From NCBI GenBank assembly GCA_022842205.1, contig JALHQA010000005.1, forward strand, positions 145,616 through 209,615: a stretch of DNA of 64,000 nucleotides. Reading direction: 5' to 3'. The notes below the pieces were generated by a model, which did not search any database, was not told the DNA's origin, and saw only the letters and a program-made list of their open reading frames with translations. Each line of letters starts with the position of its first letter. Within the stretch, counting starts at the first letter, position 1. This document shows, piece by piece, positions 1 to 9,602 of the stretch. This stretch comes from Hyphomicrobiales bacterium. GTDB lineage: Bacteria > Pseudomonadota > Alphaproteobacteria > Rhizobiales > Methylopilaceae. The translations under genes were made by a program, and so were the position numbers.

Positions 1-2
1 CG

Positions 3-1196
3 GCGCAGGCCGGCGAGGAGCTGCGGCTGCCGCCCTGGAACGCAACCTTCGTCCATCGCCAGACGCTGCAGGGCGCGATGCGATTTTCGACCGTCGAGCT
101 GTCGGATCTCGAAAGCCGGATCGCCGCCGCCGCCGACCGCGCGCTGGCGCTGGAGCTTGCCGTATTTACGCAGCTGTCCGAGACGGTGGCGGCCGCGGGC
201 GAGGTGCTTAAGCGCGTTGCCGATGCGCTGGCGGTGCTCGATGTGTCGGCCGCGCTGGCGGAGCTTGCCGCCGAGTGGCGGTATGTGCGGCCCGCGATCG
301 ATGCCTCCCATGCCTTCGACATTCGCGGCGGACGCCATCCGGTCGTCGAACAGGCGCTGTCGGGCACGCCCTTCATCGCCAATCACTGCGATCTGTCGGC
401 CGCCGCGGGCGAGACGGCGGGACGCATCTGGCTCGTCACCGGCCCGAATATGGGCGGCAAGTCGACCTTTCTCCGCCAGAACGCGCTGATCGCCATTCTC
501 GCCCAGGCCGGCAGCTTCGTGCCCGCCGACGCGGCGAGGCTCGGCACGGTCGACCGCCTGTTCTCGCGTGTCGGCGCGGCCGACGATCTGGCGCGCGGCC
601 GTTCGACCTTCATGGTCGAGATGGTCGAGACGGCGGCCATTCTCAATCAGGCGGGGCCGCGCGCGCTGGTCATTCTCGATGAGATCGGGCGCGGCACCTC
701 GACCTTCGACGGCCTGTCCATCGCCTGGGCGGCCATCGAACATCTTCACGAGACCAATGGCTGCCGGGCGCTGTTCGCGACCCATTTCCACGAACTGACC
801 CAGCTCGCCAAGCGTCTGAACCGCCTGCACAACGCGACCCTGAAAGTCGCCGAGTACAAAGGCGATGTCGTCTTTCTGCATGAGGTCGTGCCGGGCGTCG
901 CGGACCGCTCCTACGGCATCCAGGTGGCGAAGCTTGCGGGCCTTCCGGCGGCGGTCGTGACGCGGGCGGGCGCCATCCTTGCGGAACTCGAAAACGCCGA
1001 ACGGGCGCGTCCGAAGCCCGCTCTGGCCGAGGACCTGCCGCTGTTCTCGGCGGCGGCCCGTCCGGTGCCGGCCGCGACGCCGGAGCCAGACCCCGCGCTG
1101 GAAGCGCTGGATGCGCTCGAACCCGACGATCTCAGCCCCCGGGCCGCGCAGGAGGCGCTCTACCGTCTGAAGGCGCTGCGGCGGGAGCGCCCGTAG
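3..1196 (+). CDS. mutS: DNA mismatch repair ATPase MutS, C-terminal part (5' truncated by window)
   Basis: The reading frame is open from base 3 with no start in the window, so about 397 C-terminal residues are present. The first residues contain the VHRQTL..AMRFST segment typical of the MutS core/clamp region. The ATPase domain follows: Walker [10 protein letters not shown], Walker [15 protein letters not shown] and the ATHFHEL motif. A helical tail rich in Ala and Pro ends the protein. MutS recognises mismatches and recruits MutL in an ATP-dependent way. glnD follows after 45 bp on the same strand, an order common in rhizobial alphaproteobacteria. The motifs make the identification firm; only the N-terminal half is outside the window. 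Confidence 0.97.
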   Translation, partial: AQAGEELRLPPWNATFVHRQTLQGAMRFSTVELSDLESRIAAAADRALALELAVFTQLSETVAAAGEVLKRVADALAVLDVSAALAELAAEWRYVRPAIDASHAFDIRGGRHPVVEQALSGTPFIANHCDLSAAAGETAGRIWLVTGPNMGGKSTFLRQNALIAILAQAGSFVPADAARLGTVDRLFSRVGAADDLARGRSTFMVEMVETAAILNQAGPRALVILDEIGRGTSTFDGLSIAWAAIEHLHETNGCRALFATHFHELTQLAKRLNRLHNATLKVAEYKGDVVFLHEVVPGVADRSYGIQVAKLAGLPAAVVTRAGAILAELENAERARPKPALAEDLPLFSAAARPVPAATPEPDPALEALDALEPDDLSPRAAQEALYRLKALRRERP

Positions 1197-1241
1197 AAGC
1201 GTCTTGATGTTTTCTCCACACCGGCTGCATAGATTGGCGGA

Positions 1242-4016
1242 ATGACCGCGACCGCAGTCCTGCGCAAATCCGCCTCCCGTGCCCGCCCTCCCATCGTCGA
1301 TCGCGCCGCGCTCGACGCCGAACTCGACCGTATCGCCGCGCTCGATCCATCTGCGCGGGCGGGCGAGGTGACGCGTGTGCTGAAAGAGGCCATCGCCGCC
1401 GGCCACAGGCAGGCCGCCGAATGGCTCGCCGCCGATGGCTGCGGCACCGCTTGCGCCCAGCAGATTTCGCTGCTGATGGACGATCTGATCTCGGCTCTCC
1501 ACCGTTACACCGCGGCGCATGTCCATCCGGAACGGTCCGACAAGGCGCCGAGCGAAAGATTGGCGGTGATCGCGGTCGGCGGCTACGGGCGGGGTACGCT
1601 CGCGCCCGGATCGGACATCGACCTTCTGTTCCTGTTTCCGAAACAGCAGACCGACTGGGGCACGGCCGTCGTCGAGGCCATGTTGTATGTATTGTGGGAC
1701 CTCGGCCTGAAGGTCGGCCACGCCGTGCGCGGTCTCGACGAGTGCATCAAGCTTTCGCGCGCGGACATCACGATCCGCACCTCCATCCTGGAAGCACGCA
1801 CGATCTGCGGCGATGCGGAACTGGCCGATACGCTGGCCGAGCGCTTCGATCGCGAAGTCGCCCAGGGAACGGCTCTCGAATTCGTCACCGCCAAACTCGC
1901 CGAGCGCGACGAACGGTACAGACTGACGGAAACCTCGCGCTATGTCGTCGAGCCGAACGTCAAGGAAGGCAAAGGCGGGCTTCGCGACATCAATACGCTG
2001 TTCTGGATCGCGAAATATGTCTACCGCGTGCGCAAGGTCACCGAACTGGTCGAGGCGGGCCTGTTCAGCCGCTCGGAACTTGCGATGTTCCGCAAGGCGG
2101 AGGATTTTCTCTGGGCGGTGCGCTGCCATCTGCATTTTCTGGCGGGGCGTGCGGAAGACCGCCTGACTTTCGAATATCAGCCGGACATCGCCGCCCGGCT
2201 TGGCTATCAGCGCCATCCCGGCCAGTCGGCCGTCGAACGCTTCATGAAACACTATTTTCTCGTGGCGAAGGATGTCGGCGATCTGACCGCCATCGTCTGT
2301 GCGCGGCTCGAACAGCGCCACGCCAAGCGGCCGCCGACGCTGAACCGCCTGTTCGGACGCTGGCGGCGCGTGCGCTCGAACGTTCTGCCGGGCACGGATT
2401 TCGCCATCGAGAACGAGCGGCTGACGGCCAAGCATCCGGACGTGTTCGAGCGAGATCCCGTCAATATCATCCGGTTCTTCCATGTCGCCGACCGTGAAGA
2501 CGTCGCGATGCATCCCGACGCGATGCACCTCATCCGCCGCTCGCTCCGGCTGATCGACAAGTCGCTGCGCGAGGATCCCGAAGCGAACCGGCTGTTTCTC
2601 GAGGTACTGACGTCGCGCAATGCGCCGGAGACGATTCTCCGCCGCATGAACGAAGCAGGCGTGCTCGGACGGTTCATTCCCGAATTCGGCAAGATCGTCG
2701 CGATGATGCAGTTCAACATGTATCATCACTACACGGTTGACGAACATCTCATCCGCGCGGTCGGCATTCTCGCGGAGATGGAGGCGGGCACGCTGAAGGA
2801 CGAGCATCCGCTCTCCAACGAAATCCTGCCGACGGTGTCGAATCGAACCGCTCTGTATGTCGCGGTGCTGCTGCACGATGTCGCCAAGGGGCGGCCCGAG
2901 GATCATTCGATCGCCGGTGCGCGCGAGATGCGCAGCATCGGTCCCCGCCTCGGCCTGTCCGACGACGACACCGACACGGCGGCATGGTTGATCGAGCAGC
3001 ATCTGCTGATGTCGGACATCGCGCAGCGGCGCGATATCTCCGACCCGCGCACGGTGCAGGATTTCGCCGCGAAGGTGCAGAGTCTCGAGCGGCTGAAAAT
3101 GCTGCTTGTCCTGACGGTGTGCGACATCAAGGCTGTCGGCCCCGGCGTGTGGAACGGCTGGAAGGGCCAGCTTCTGCGTTCACTCTATTGGGAGACGGAG
3201 ATCATTCTCGCCGGCGGCCATTCCGCGGCGAACCGAAAGGAGCGTGTCGAGGCCGCGAAAGCGGAAACACGCGCGGCGCTGTCGGACTGGAGCGCGGAAG
3301 AACTCGACGCCTATATGGCCCGTCATTACCCGCCCTACTGGCTGAAGGTCGAGCCGGAGCGCCGTGTAAAGCATGCGCGGTTTCTGAAACAGGCGGAGAC
3401 GGACGGCAAACTCGTCGCGACGACCTTCACGACGCACGCGTTCCACGGCGTCACCGAAATCACGGTCCTGGCGCAGGACCATCCTCGCCTGCTTGCGATT
3501 ATCGCGGGCGCGTGCGCCGCAACCGGCGCCAACATCACCGACGCCTATATCAACACGACCACCGACGGCATGGCGCTCGACACCATTTTCGTCACCCGCA
3601 CCTTCGCCGGCGACGAGGACGAACGGCGCCTGGCGCAGCGCGTCGCCAGCAATGTCGAACGTGCGCTGAAGGGGGATCTCTGGCTGACGGATGCGATGAA
3701 GAAGCGCACCGAGCAGCGGCAGCGGCAGACCAAGGCCTTCAATGTGACGCCGCGCGCCGTCATCACCAACGACTGGTCGGATCGCCATACCGTGATCGAG
3801 GTATCGGGTCTCGACCGGCCGGGCCTGCTCTACGAACTGACCTCGACGCTGTCGCAGCTCAATCTCAACATCGCTTCGGCGCATATCGCAACCTTCGGCG
3901 AGAAGGCCGTCGACGGCTTCTATGTGACGGATCTTACGGGCCATAAGATCACATCTCCCGCGCGGCAGGACGCGATCAGGCGCGATCTTCTCGCGGTCTT
4001 CACAACCGATAAATAG
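1242..4016 (+). CDS. glnD: Bifunctional [protein-PII] uridylyltransferase / uridylyl-removing enzyme
   Basis: The 924-residue protein has the full GlnD architecture. A nucleotidyltransferase domain carries GGYGRGTLAPGSDIDLL at about residues 113-129 (GG...DxD signature). A linker is followed by an HD phosphohydrolase domain (LLHDVAKG, near residue 545) and two C-terminal ACT domains, near 740 (VLAQDHPRLLAIIAG) and 850 (VSGLDRPGLLYEL). GlnD senses glutamine and uridylylates or deuridylylates PII proteins, controlling glutamine synthetase and nitrogen genes. The length matches alphaproteobacterial GlnD. A strong intrinsic terminator follows directly. The gene may share a transcript with mutS upstream. 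Confidence 0.97.
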   Translation: MTATAVLRKSASRARPPIVDRAALDAELDRIAALDPSARAGEVTRVLKEAIAAGHRQAAEWLAADGCGTACAQQISLLMDDLISALHRYTAAHVHPERSDKAPSERLAVIAVGGYGRGTLAPGSDIDLLFLFPKQQTDWGTAVVEAMLYVLWDLGLKVGHAVRGLDECIKLSRADITIRTSILEARTICGDAELADTLAERFDREVAQGTALEFVTAKLAERDERYRLTETSRYVVEPNVKEGKGGLRDINTLFWIAKYVYRVRKVTELVEAGLFSRSELAMFRKAEDFLWAVRCHLHFLAGRAEDRLTFEYQPDIAARLGYQRHPGQSAVERFMKHYFLVAKDVGDLTAIVCARLEQRHAKRPPTLNRLFGRWRRVRSNVLPGTDFAIENERLTAKHPDVFERDPVNIIRFFHVADREDVAMHPDAMHLIRRSLRLIDKSLREDPEANRLFLEVLTSRNAPETILRRMNEAGVLGRFIPEFGKIVAMMQFNMYHHYTVDEHLIRAVGILAEMEAGTLKDEHPLSNEILPTVSNRTALYVAVLLHDVAKGRPEDHSIAGAREMRSIGPRLGLSDDDTDTAAWLIEQHLLMSDIAQRRDISDPRTVQDFAAKVQSLERLKMLLVLTVCDIKAVGPGVWNGWKGQLLRSLYWETEIILAGGHSAANRKERVEAAKAETRAALSDWSAEELDAYMARHYPPYWLKVEPERRVKHARFLKQAETDGKLVATTFTTHAFHGVTEITVLAQDHPRLLAIIAGACAATGANITDAYINTTTDGMALDTIFVTRTFAGDEDERRLAQRVASNVERALKGDLWLTDAMKKRTEQRQRQTKAFNVTPRAVITNDWSDRHTVIEVSGLDRPGLLYELTSTLSQLNLNIASAHIATFGEKAVDGFYVTDLTGHKITSPARQDAIRRDLLAVFTTDK

Positions 4017-4021
4017 AAACG

Positions 4022-4049
4022 GGGAGGGCCGCGACGGGCCCTCCCTTTT
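4022..4049 (+). terminator. Rho-independent terminator after glnD
   Basis: A perfect 9-bp GC-rich stem (GGGAGGGCC pairing with GGCCCTCCC) closes a six-base loop and is followed by TTTT. It begins six bases after the glnD stop codon. It also lies just beyond the convergent fasciclin gene, so it may serve both directions, although the opposite strand has no comparable T-tract. Confidence 0.9.
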
Positions 4050-4070
4050 GCCATGCCGGAATGCGGGGGA

Positions 4071-4667
4071 TCAGCCCGGCAGGAGAACCTTGTCCACGAC
4101 GTGAATCACGCCATTCGACTGCATGACGTCGCCGATCGTGACTTCGGACTTGCCGCCCTTGGCGTCCGTAACGACAAGGTCATCGCCGTCCATGCTGGCC
4201 GTGATGCTTCCACCACTGGCGGTCTTGAACGTCGCCTTGCCGCCGCCCTTCTTGATGGCGGCCACGATGTCCGCCGCGGTGTGCGTGCCCGGGACAACAT
4301 GGTAGGTGAGGACGCCGGCGAGCTGCTTCTTGTTCTCGGGCTTCAGGAGAGTTTCGACCGTGCCCTTCGGCAGATCCTCGAAGGCCGCGTTGGTCGGGGC
4401 GAAGACAGTGAATGGTCCCTTGCCAGACAGTGTATCGACAAGGTCGGCGGCCTTCACCGCGGCGACCAGCGTCGTGTGATCCTTCGAGTTGACCGCGTTT
4501 TCGACGATGTTCTTGTTGGGATACATCGGAGCGCCGCCGACCATCACGGTATCGCTTTTCGACATGGAATCCTTGCCCATGTCGTCATTCTTCATCATGC
4601 CCTGCGCGAAAACAGGAGCGGCGGCGAGCGTCAATACAGACACAGCCATAAGCAGACGAGATTTCAT
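4071..4667 (-). CDS. Secreted fasciclin (FAS1) domain protein
   Basis: The 198-residue product starts at the ATG at 4667, chosen because a GGAGG-type ribosome site lies just upstream and a clean signal peptide follows (MKSRLLMAVSVLTLAAAPVFA). The open frame runs further upstream but without a signal sequence. The mature part is a single FAS1 domain with the typical VVAAVKAADLVDTLSG, FTVFAPTNAAFEDLP and LTYHVVPG segments and a C-terminal IHVVDKVLLP. Bacterial FAS1 proteins are exported adhesion or surface proteins. The gene ends the sigma factor/anti-sigma operon, 80 bp after the anti-sigma gene, so it is probably a target or accessory of that regulatory pair. Confidence 0.9.
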   Translation of the reverse strand: MKSRLLMAVSVLTLAAAPVFAQGMMKNDDMGKDSMSKSDTVMVGGAPMYPNKNIVENAVNSKDHTTLVAAVKAADLVDTLSGKGPFTVFAPTNAAFEDLPKGTVETLLKPENKKQLAGVLTYHVVPGTHTAADIVAAIKKGGGKATFKTASGGSITASMDGDDLVVTDAKGGKSEVTIGDVMQSNGVIHVVDKVLLPG

Positions 4668-4746
4668 TGTGACATTCCTCCGTGTCATACCCCTTTTGAG
4701 GGACATGGCAGATACGGAGGCGCGGCCCGCGCGGACGCAGCTCCTT

Positions 4747-5484
4747 TTAAAGTTCGTGCATTTTTCCGGACGCGACGACCGGCCCGGTCGGTGCGCCTGT
4801 CGTCGAGCCGCCCATGGGTTCGACCGAAATCGCCAGCATGGCGTCCGTGCCCGCATGCGGCATCATGTCGTCCGGCATCTTCACAAGCACCGGGCCGTTG
4901 GCGACGAAAGTGCCCAGCGACTGCGGCGTGCCGCCGACAGGCACCAGCCAGAGTTCGTGCGTATGGTCGGCCGGGGCGGGCGTATCGATGGCCGGCATCA
5001 GCATGACCTTGCCGGTCATGCGGTCGACGGTCGCCATGAAGGCGGATTTGCCGTCGGTGAGGGTGAGCGAGGCGACAAGCGAGGGAGGCGGCGGCGCTTG
5101 CGGCGTGCGGAGCACCAGAACGAGCGAGGCGGCCGCGAGCGCCGAACTTGCGATGCCGAGACCGCGCCAGAAATTCAACGACTGCCAGATTCCGCCGCGT
5201 TGTTCCTTCGCCGCGGAGGAGACCGAAAGCGGCACGGGCTTGTGGCCCACCTCCTCGGCGATCCTGTCCCATATGTGCGCGGGCACATCGGCCGGCTTGA
5301 CCTCCTCGGCAAGGGTGCCGAGTCGCGCCTCCCAGAATTCGACGTCCTGCGCGAAGCGGTAGTCGTCGCGCCGGCGCTTCTCGAGCGCATCGCGTTCGGC
5401 GCCCTGGACAAGGCCGAGCACGAACTCGGCGGCGAGCGGCAACTCGTCTCCCGGTTCCGGCGTATCGGTTGTCTTCGGGCTCAT
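4747..5484 (-). CDS. RskA-family anti-sigma factor, membrane anchored
   Basis: The 245-residue protein has a cytoplasmic N-terminal helical domain (about 1-95, including LAAEFVLGLVQGAERDALE and a conserved HIWDRI motif), one transmembrane segment around 107-126, and a periplasmic anti-sigma-K (RskA C-terminal) domain containing VPVGGTPQSLGTF and AISVEPMGGSTTG. Its ATG overlaps the sigma factor stop codon (ATGA), which couples translation of the two partners. Proteins of this family hold an ECF sigma factor at the membrane until regulated proteolysis frees it. The family assignment is firm; the signal it responds to is not visible. Confidence 0.9.
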   Translation of the reverse strand: MSPKTTDTPEPGDELPLAAEFVLGLVQGAERDALEKRRRDDYRFAQDVEFWEARLGTLAEEVKPADVPAHIWDRIAEEVGHKPVPLSVSSAAKEQRGGIWQSLNFWRGLGIASSALAAASLVLVLRTPQAPPPPSLVASLTLTDGKSAFMATVDRMTGKVMLMPAIDTPAPADHTHELWLVPVGGTPQSLGTFVANGPVLVKMPDDMMPHAGTDAMLAISVEPMGGSTTGAPTGPVVASGKMHEL

Positions 5485-6044
5485 TGTTCCAGACAGCCTC
5501 TCAGTTTCATCAGTCCGCGGCGGACCCAGCTTTTCATCGTGCCGAGCGGCACGCCACGGCGCGCAGCCAGTTCCTCATAGGTGACGCCGTCGAAAAAGGC
5601 GGTGCGGATCGACCATTTCTGGTCATCGTCCAGCTCCTCCAGGCAGCCTATCAGCGCACGCCGGTCGTCGGCGCCCTCCACTTCGTCAAGCGCGGACCGT
5701 GCCGGATCGACGATCTCCCCCGCATCTTCAAGCGGGGTGGAGGCGCGGCGGACCTTGCCGGACCTGATGCGATCCAGCGCCTTGTTGCGGGCCACGGCCA
5801 CCAGCCAGGTTATGGCCGAGGCCTTGGCGGGGTCGAATGTTCCCGCGCGGCGCCATACGGTGACATAGGTTTCCTGCAACACGTCTTCGGCTTCGCTCCG
5901 TTCACCCAAGATACGCAGGCAAACGCCCATTAGCTTCGGCGAAGTCGAATTGTAGACCTCCGCCAGCGCCGCACGGTCGCCGCGGCCGACGGCCTGAAGG
6001 CGGGCGGCAAGGGAAATGGACGCATCGGATCGGGTCATGGTCAT
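5481..6044 (-). CDS. ECF RNA polymerase sigma factor (SigK/RpoE-like)
   Basis: The protein of about 187 residues contains sigma region 2 (GDRAALAEVYN, EAEDVLQETYVTVWRRA, and the promoter-melting segment AITWLVAVARNKALDRIR) and region 4 (FDGVTYEELAARRGVPLGTMKSWVRRGLMKL). It precedes and overlaps by 4 nt an RskA-type anti-sigma gene, the normal arrangement for SigK-like group ECF factors. The start is uncertain: ATGs at 6068, 6044 and 6038 are in frame. 6044 or 6038 best fits family N-termini, while 6068 has a weak AGG upstream. lepA is transcribed divergently, leaving about 100 bp for both promoters. Confidence 0.92.
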   Translation of the reverse strand: MTMTRSDASISLAARLQAVGRGDRAALAEVYNSTSPKLMGVCLRILGERSEAEDVLQETYVTVWRRAGTFDPAKASAITWLVAVARNKALDRIRSGKVRRASTPLEDAGEIVDPARSALDEVEGADDRRALIGCLEELDDDQKWSIRTAFFDGVTYEELAARRGVPLGTMKSWVRRGLMKLRGCLEQ

Positions 6045-6152
6045 CGGCAGGGGACTATAGAAGGCCATCCGACCTAATACGAGGCATCGCGGCATCTGGA
6101 TGAGTCCGGGTGGCCGGTTGCCGCACCACAAGGGGGGTGCTATCCCGCGCCC

Positions 6153-7958
6153 ATGTCCGCGGTTCCCATTCCCAATATCCGAAACTTCTCGATCGTCGCC
6201 CATATCGACCACGGGAAATCCACGCTTGCCGACCGGCTGATCCAGATCACCGGCGGGCTCACCGAGCGCGAGATGACCGAGCAGGTCCTCGACAATATGG
6301 AGATCGAGAAGGAGCGCGGCATCACCATCAAGGCGCAGACCGTGCGCCTGAGCTATCTGGCGAAAGACGGCCAGACCTACATCCTCAATCTCATGGACAC
6401 GCCCGGCCATGTCGACTTCGCCTATGAAGTCTCGCGGTCGCTGGCGGCGTGCGAAGGCTCGCTGCTGGTGGTCGATGCCTCGCAGGGCGTCGAGGCGCAG
6501 ACGCTGGCGAATGTCTATCACGCGCTCGACGCCAACCACGAGATCGTGCCGGTCCTGAACAAGATCGATCTGCCGGCGGCCGAGCCCGACCGCGTGAAGG
6601 AACAGATCGAGGAGGTGATCGGCCTCGACGCTTCCGATGCGGTGATGATTTCGGCCAAGACCGGCATCGGTATTCCCGATGTGCTGGAAGCCATCGTCAC
6701 GCGCCTGCCGCCGCCGAAGGGCGACGTCAATGCGCCGCTGAAGGCGCTGCTGGTCGATTCATGGTACGATGCCTATCTCGGCGTCGTCGTACTTGTACGC
6801 ATCATCGACGGCACGCTGAAGAAGGACCAGCGCATCCGCATGATAGGCACCAACGCGGTCTATCAGGTCGACCGCATCGGCACCTTCACGCCGAAAATGG
6901 TCAGTGCCGGCGTGCTCGGCCCCGGCGAGATCGGATTCCTCACAGCCTCGATCAAGGAAGTGGCCGACACGCGCGTCGGCGACACCATCACCGACGAGAA
7001 GAAGCAGACGGCGGAGCCGCTGCCGGGTTTCAAGCCGGCGCAGCCCGTGGTGTTCTGCGGCCTGTTTCCGGTCGATGCCGCGCAGTTCGACGATCTCCGC
7101 GCCGCGATGGGCAGGCTGCGTCTGAACGACGCCAGCTTCTCCTACGAAATGGAATCCTCCGCCGCGCTCGGCTTCGGCTTCCGCTGCGGCTTCCTTGGCC
7201 TGCTGCATCTCGAAATCATCCAGGAACGCCTCGAGCGCGAATTCAATCTCGATCTCATCGCGACGGCGCCGTCCGTCGTCTACAACATCACGATGCGGGA
7301 CGGCACCAAGATCGACCTGCACAATCCGGCCGATCTGCCCGACGTCATGCAGATCGAGCAGATCGAGGAGCCGTGGATCCGCGCGACGATCCTCACGCCC
7401 GACGAATATCTCGGCGGCATCCTGAAGCTCTGTCAGGACAGGCGCGGCACGCAGATCGATCTCAACTATGTCGGCAAGCGCGCGATGGTCATCTATGACC
7501 TGCCGCTCAACGAGGTGGTGTTCGATTTCTACGACCGCCTGAAATCGATCTCGAAGGGCTATGCGAGTTTCGACTACGCAATCACCGACATGCGCGTCGG
7601 CGATCTCGTGAAGATGCAAATCCTCGTCAACGAGGAGCCGGTCGACGCGCTCAGCATGCTGGTCCACCGCACACGCGCCGAGGGCCGCGGCCGCGCCATG
7701 TGCGAGAAGCTGAAAGAGCTGATCCCGAACCATCTGTTCAAGATCCCGATCCAGGCGGCCATCGGCGGCAAGGTCATCGCGCGCGAGACGATCTCCGCGC
7801 TGCGTAAGGACGTGACGGCGAAATGCTATGGCGGCGACGTCTCGCGCAAGCGCAAACTGCTCGACAAGCAGAAAGAGGGCAAGAAGCGCATGCGCCAGTT
7901 CGGCAAGGTGGAGATTCCGCAGGAAGCCTTCATCGCCGCGCTGAAGATGGAAGACTGA
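6153..7958 (+). CDS. lepA: Elongation factor 4 (ribosome back-translocase)
   Basis: This 601-residue GTPase has a G domain with G1 [10 protein letters not shown]3 DTPGHVDF and G4 NKIDLP, EF-G-like domains II, III and V, and the LepA-specific C-terminal domain ending [22 protein letters not shown]. LepA binds ribosomes and promotes back-translocation or proper initiation under stress. Length and motif spacing are those of the complete bacterial protein. It stands alone, divergent from the ECF sigma operon. Confidence 0.98.
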   Translation: MSAVPIPNIRNFSIVAHIDHGKSTLADRLIQITGGLTEREMTEQVLDNMEIEKERGITIKAQTVRLSYLAKDGQTYILNLMDTPGHVDFAYEVSRSLAACEGSLLVVDASQGVEAQTLANVYHALDANHEIVPVLNKIDLPAAEPDRVKEQIEEVIGLDASDAVMISAKTGIGIPDVLEAIVTRLPPPKGDVNAPLKALLVDSWYDAYLGVVVLVRIIDGTLKKDQRIRMIGTNAVYQVDRIGTFTPKMVSAGVLGPGEIGFLTASIKEVADTRVGDTITDEKKQTAEPLPGFKPAQPVVFCGLFPVDAAQFDDLRAAMGRLRLNDASFSYEMESSAALGFGFRCGFLGLLHLEIIQERLEREFNLDLIATAPSVVYNITMRDGTKIDLHNPADLPDVMQIEQIEEPWIRATILTPDEYLGGILKLCQDRRGTQIDLNYVGKRAMVIYDLPLNEVVFDFYDRLKSISKGYASFDYAITDMRVGDLVKMQILVNEEPVDALSMLVHRTRAEGRGRAMCEKLKELIPNHLFKIPIQAAIGGKVIARETISALRKDVTAKCYGGDVSRKRKLLDKQKEGKKRMRQFGKVEIPQEAFIAALKMED

Positions 7959-8025
7959 TCGCAAACCCTCTGGCCCGCGTTTCTGGCGAGCGCGGGTGCG
8001 GTGAGTTTCGACGACCGTGTTCGCT

Positions 8026-8406
8026 TCACGCCACCGGCACGATCTTCTCCTCGTCGCCGTCCCAGGCCTGCACCATCACCTCGCGGGTGATCAGCCCGTC
8101 CGTGTCGAGATCCAGCATCGCGCTGCAGAACACTTTCGAGCCGTTCGGATATTCGCACTGCTCGGTGAAGGCGAGGTGGCCGTCTCCGGCGACCGTGTCC
8201 TTCAGGCTGTGCGTGATGCCGCGCGCGCAGACGTCCCGGTAGAACTCGGCGATTTCGTCGCGGCCCTTCAGCTCAAGCGGATGGCTCGGCGGGTGGATGC
8301 TGTCCACGATTTTCAATGTTGCGTCGTCGGCGAACAGGGCCGCCATCAGGCCGGCATCGTTTCCTTCAAGGGCGCTTTTCAGTGTCGTGAGATCGAGGGT
8401 TTTCAT
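8026..8406 (-). CDS. SnoaL-like / NTF2-fold protein
   Basis: This 126-residue protein has the cone-shaped NTF2/SnoaL fold pattern. An N-terminal helix (LTTLKSALEGNDAGLMAALFADDATL) is followed by a PLELKGRDEIAEFYRDV segment and beta strands with a conserved CSAMLDLDTDGLI stretch. Such proteins can be small enzymes (isomerases, hydrolases) or ligand carriers, and the sequence does not decide the substrate. The gene is read against lepA (convergent) and divergent from ppk2, with about 100 bp between the two starts. Confidence 0.8.
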   Translation of the reverse strand: MKTLDLTTLKSALEGNDAGLMAALFADDATLKIVDSIHPPSHPLELKGRDEIAEFYRDVCARGITHSLKDTVAGDGHLAFTEQCEYPNGSKVFCSAMLDLDTDGLITREVMVQAWDGDEEKIVPVA

Positions 8407-8508
8407 GACCTGATCCTCCCTGTGTTCATTCTAGGGTGCGCAGGCTGGCGGGGGAGGGCTTGCGCCATTGCGTGGAAGCGGCGGAATATCCGCGCCGGAG
8501 GTCCGCCC

Positions 8509-9483
8509 GTGTCCAAAAAAGCCAGCAAGCTCAAGAAGTCGCCGCCTGCGCCCAAACAGACGCCGAAGCCCGGCCCCATGATCGCCGCGAAGCCGCCGGG
8601 CGAAGAAGCATCTCCCGGCATCGACGTCGTCGTCGATGGCGTGCATGTCGATCTCGACGCCAAGGCGCTGCCGAAGGCTATCGAGGACAAGGCGCTGTCC
8701 TCGGGAGGCTATCCGTACGACAAGAAGCTGAAGGGCAAGAAGTACAAGAAGGAGCTTGTCCCGCTTCAGATCGAGCTTCTGAAAGTACAGACTTGGGCGC
8801 AGAAAACCGGCGCGAAGATCGCGATCGTGTTCGAGGGCCGCGATTCCGCCGGCAAGGGCGGCTCGATCAAGGCCTTTACCGAGCATCTCAACCCGCGCGG
8901 CGCGCGCGTCGTGGCCTTGCCGAAGCCGTCCGATGTCGAGCGCACGCAATTCTATTTTCAGCGCTATATCGAGCATCTGCCGGCCGCCGGTGAAATCGTC
9001 TTCTTCGACCGCTCCTGGTACAACCGTGCGGTCGTCGAACCGGTGATGGGGTTCTGCACGCCGCAGGAGACCGAGCGTTTCCTGCGTGATGTGCCGGTGT
9101 TCGAGCGCATGCTCGTCGAGAACGGCATCCATCTCATGAAGGTCTGGCTCGAGATCGGCCGCGAGATGCAGATCACGCAGCTGTTCGAGCGCCGGCACGA
9201 TCCCCTGAAGCGCTGGAAGCTGTCACCCATCGACTACAAGGGCCTGCCGAAATGGGACGACTACACAAAAGCCGCCACGGCGATGCTGAAACAGACCCAC
9301 ACGGATGCCGCGCCGTGGACCGTGGTTCGTTCGAACGACAAGAAGCGCGCGCGTCTGGAGACCATGCGCTTCGTCCTCTCGCAGCTCGATTATGACGGCA
9401 AGGACCCGGACGTCGCGGCCACGCCCGATCCGAAGATTGTTGCCGATGCGCCATCCTTCCTGAAGAACGGTGCACAGGTTTAG
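8509..9483 (+). CDS. ppk2: Polyphosphate kinase 2 family protein (class I PPK2)
   Basis: The start is a GTG at 8509, chosen for the perfect GGAGG at 8497-8501, although the frame stays open far upstream. The 324-residue product has a Lys- and Pro-rich N-terminus, then the PPK2 core: Walker A-like EGRDSAGKG (residues 109-117), the RTQFYFQRYIEHLP helix, Walker B-like FFDRSWYNRA, and a lid region with ERRHDPLKRWKLSPID. PPK2 enzymes transfer phosphate between polyphosphate and nucleoside di- or monophosphates. One-domain length and motif order indicate class I, usually GDP or ADP phosphorylation. The exact nucleotide preference cannot be read from sequence. Confidence 0.95.
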   Translation: MSKKASKLKKSPPAPKQTPKPGPMIAAKPPGEEASPGIDVVVDGVHVDLDAKALPKAIEDKALSSGGYPYDKKLKGKKYKKELVPLQIELLKVQTWAQKTGAKIAIVFEGRDSAGKGGSIKAFTEHLNPRGARVVALPKPSDVERTQFYFQRYIEHLPAAGEIVFFDRSWYNRAVVEPVMGFCTPQETERFLRDVPVFERMLVENGIHLMKVWLEIGREMQITQLFERRHDPLKRWKLSPIDYKGLPKWDDYTKAATAMLKQTHTDAAPWTVVRSNDKKRARLETMRFVLSQLDYDGKDPDVAATPDPKIVADAPSFLKNGAQV

Positions 9484-9602
9484 GCGAAACCGGCCGTGCC
9501 CCGGCTTTGCCACAAATTTGTCGCGGATCATTTCTTTGTTAACCACGGGGGACGCAAATGGGGCTCCCGCCTGCGCACCTTCCGTCCGCCGAGAGAGTTT
9601 CC

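Noticed and set aside
4053-5580. Plus-strand open frames opposite the fasciclin and anti-sigma genes
   Set aside because: They are complementary to well-supported minus-strand genes with signal peptide, membrane segment and translational coupling.
6759-7964. Long open frame antisense to lepA
   Set aside because: It mirrors lepA in the complementary strand, is rich in His/Arg/Glu/Asp shadow composition typical of GC-rich antisense frames and has no recognisable domain.
7970-8005. Terminator after lepA (CCCGCG...CGCGGG)
   Set aside because: The stem is short with a long loop and there is no T-tract.
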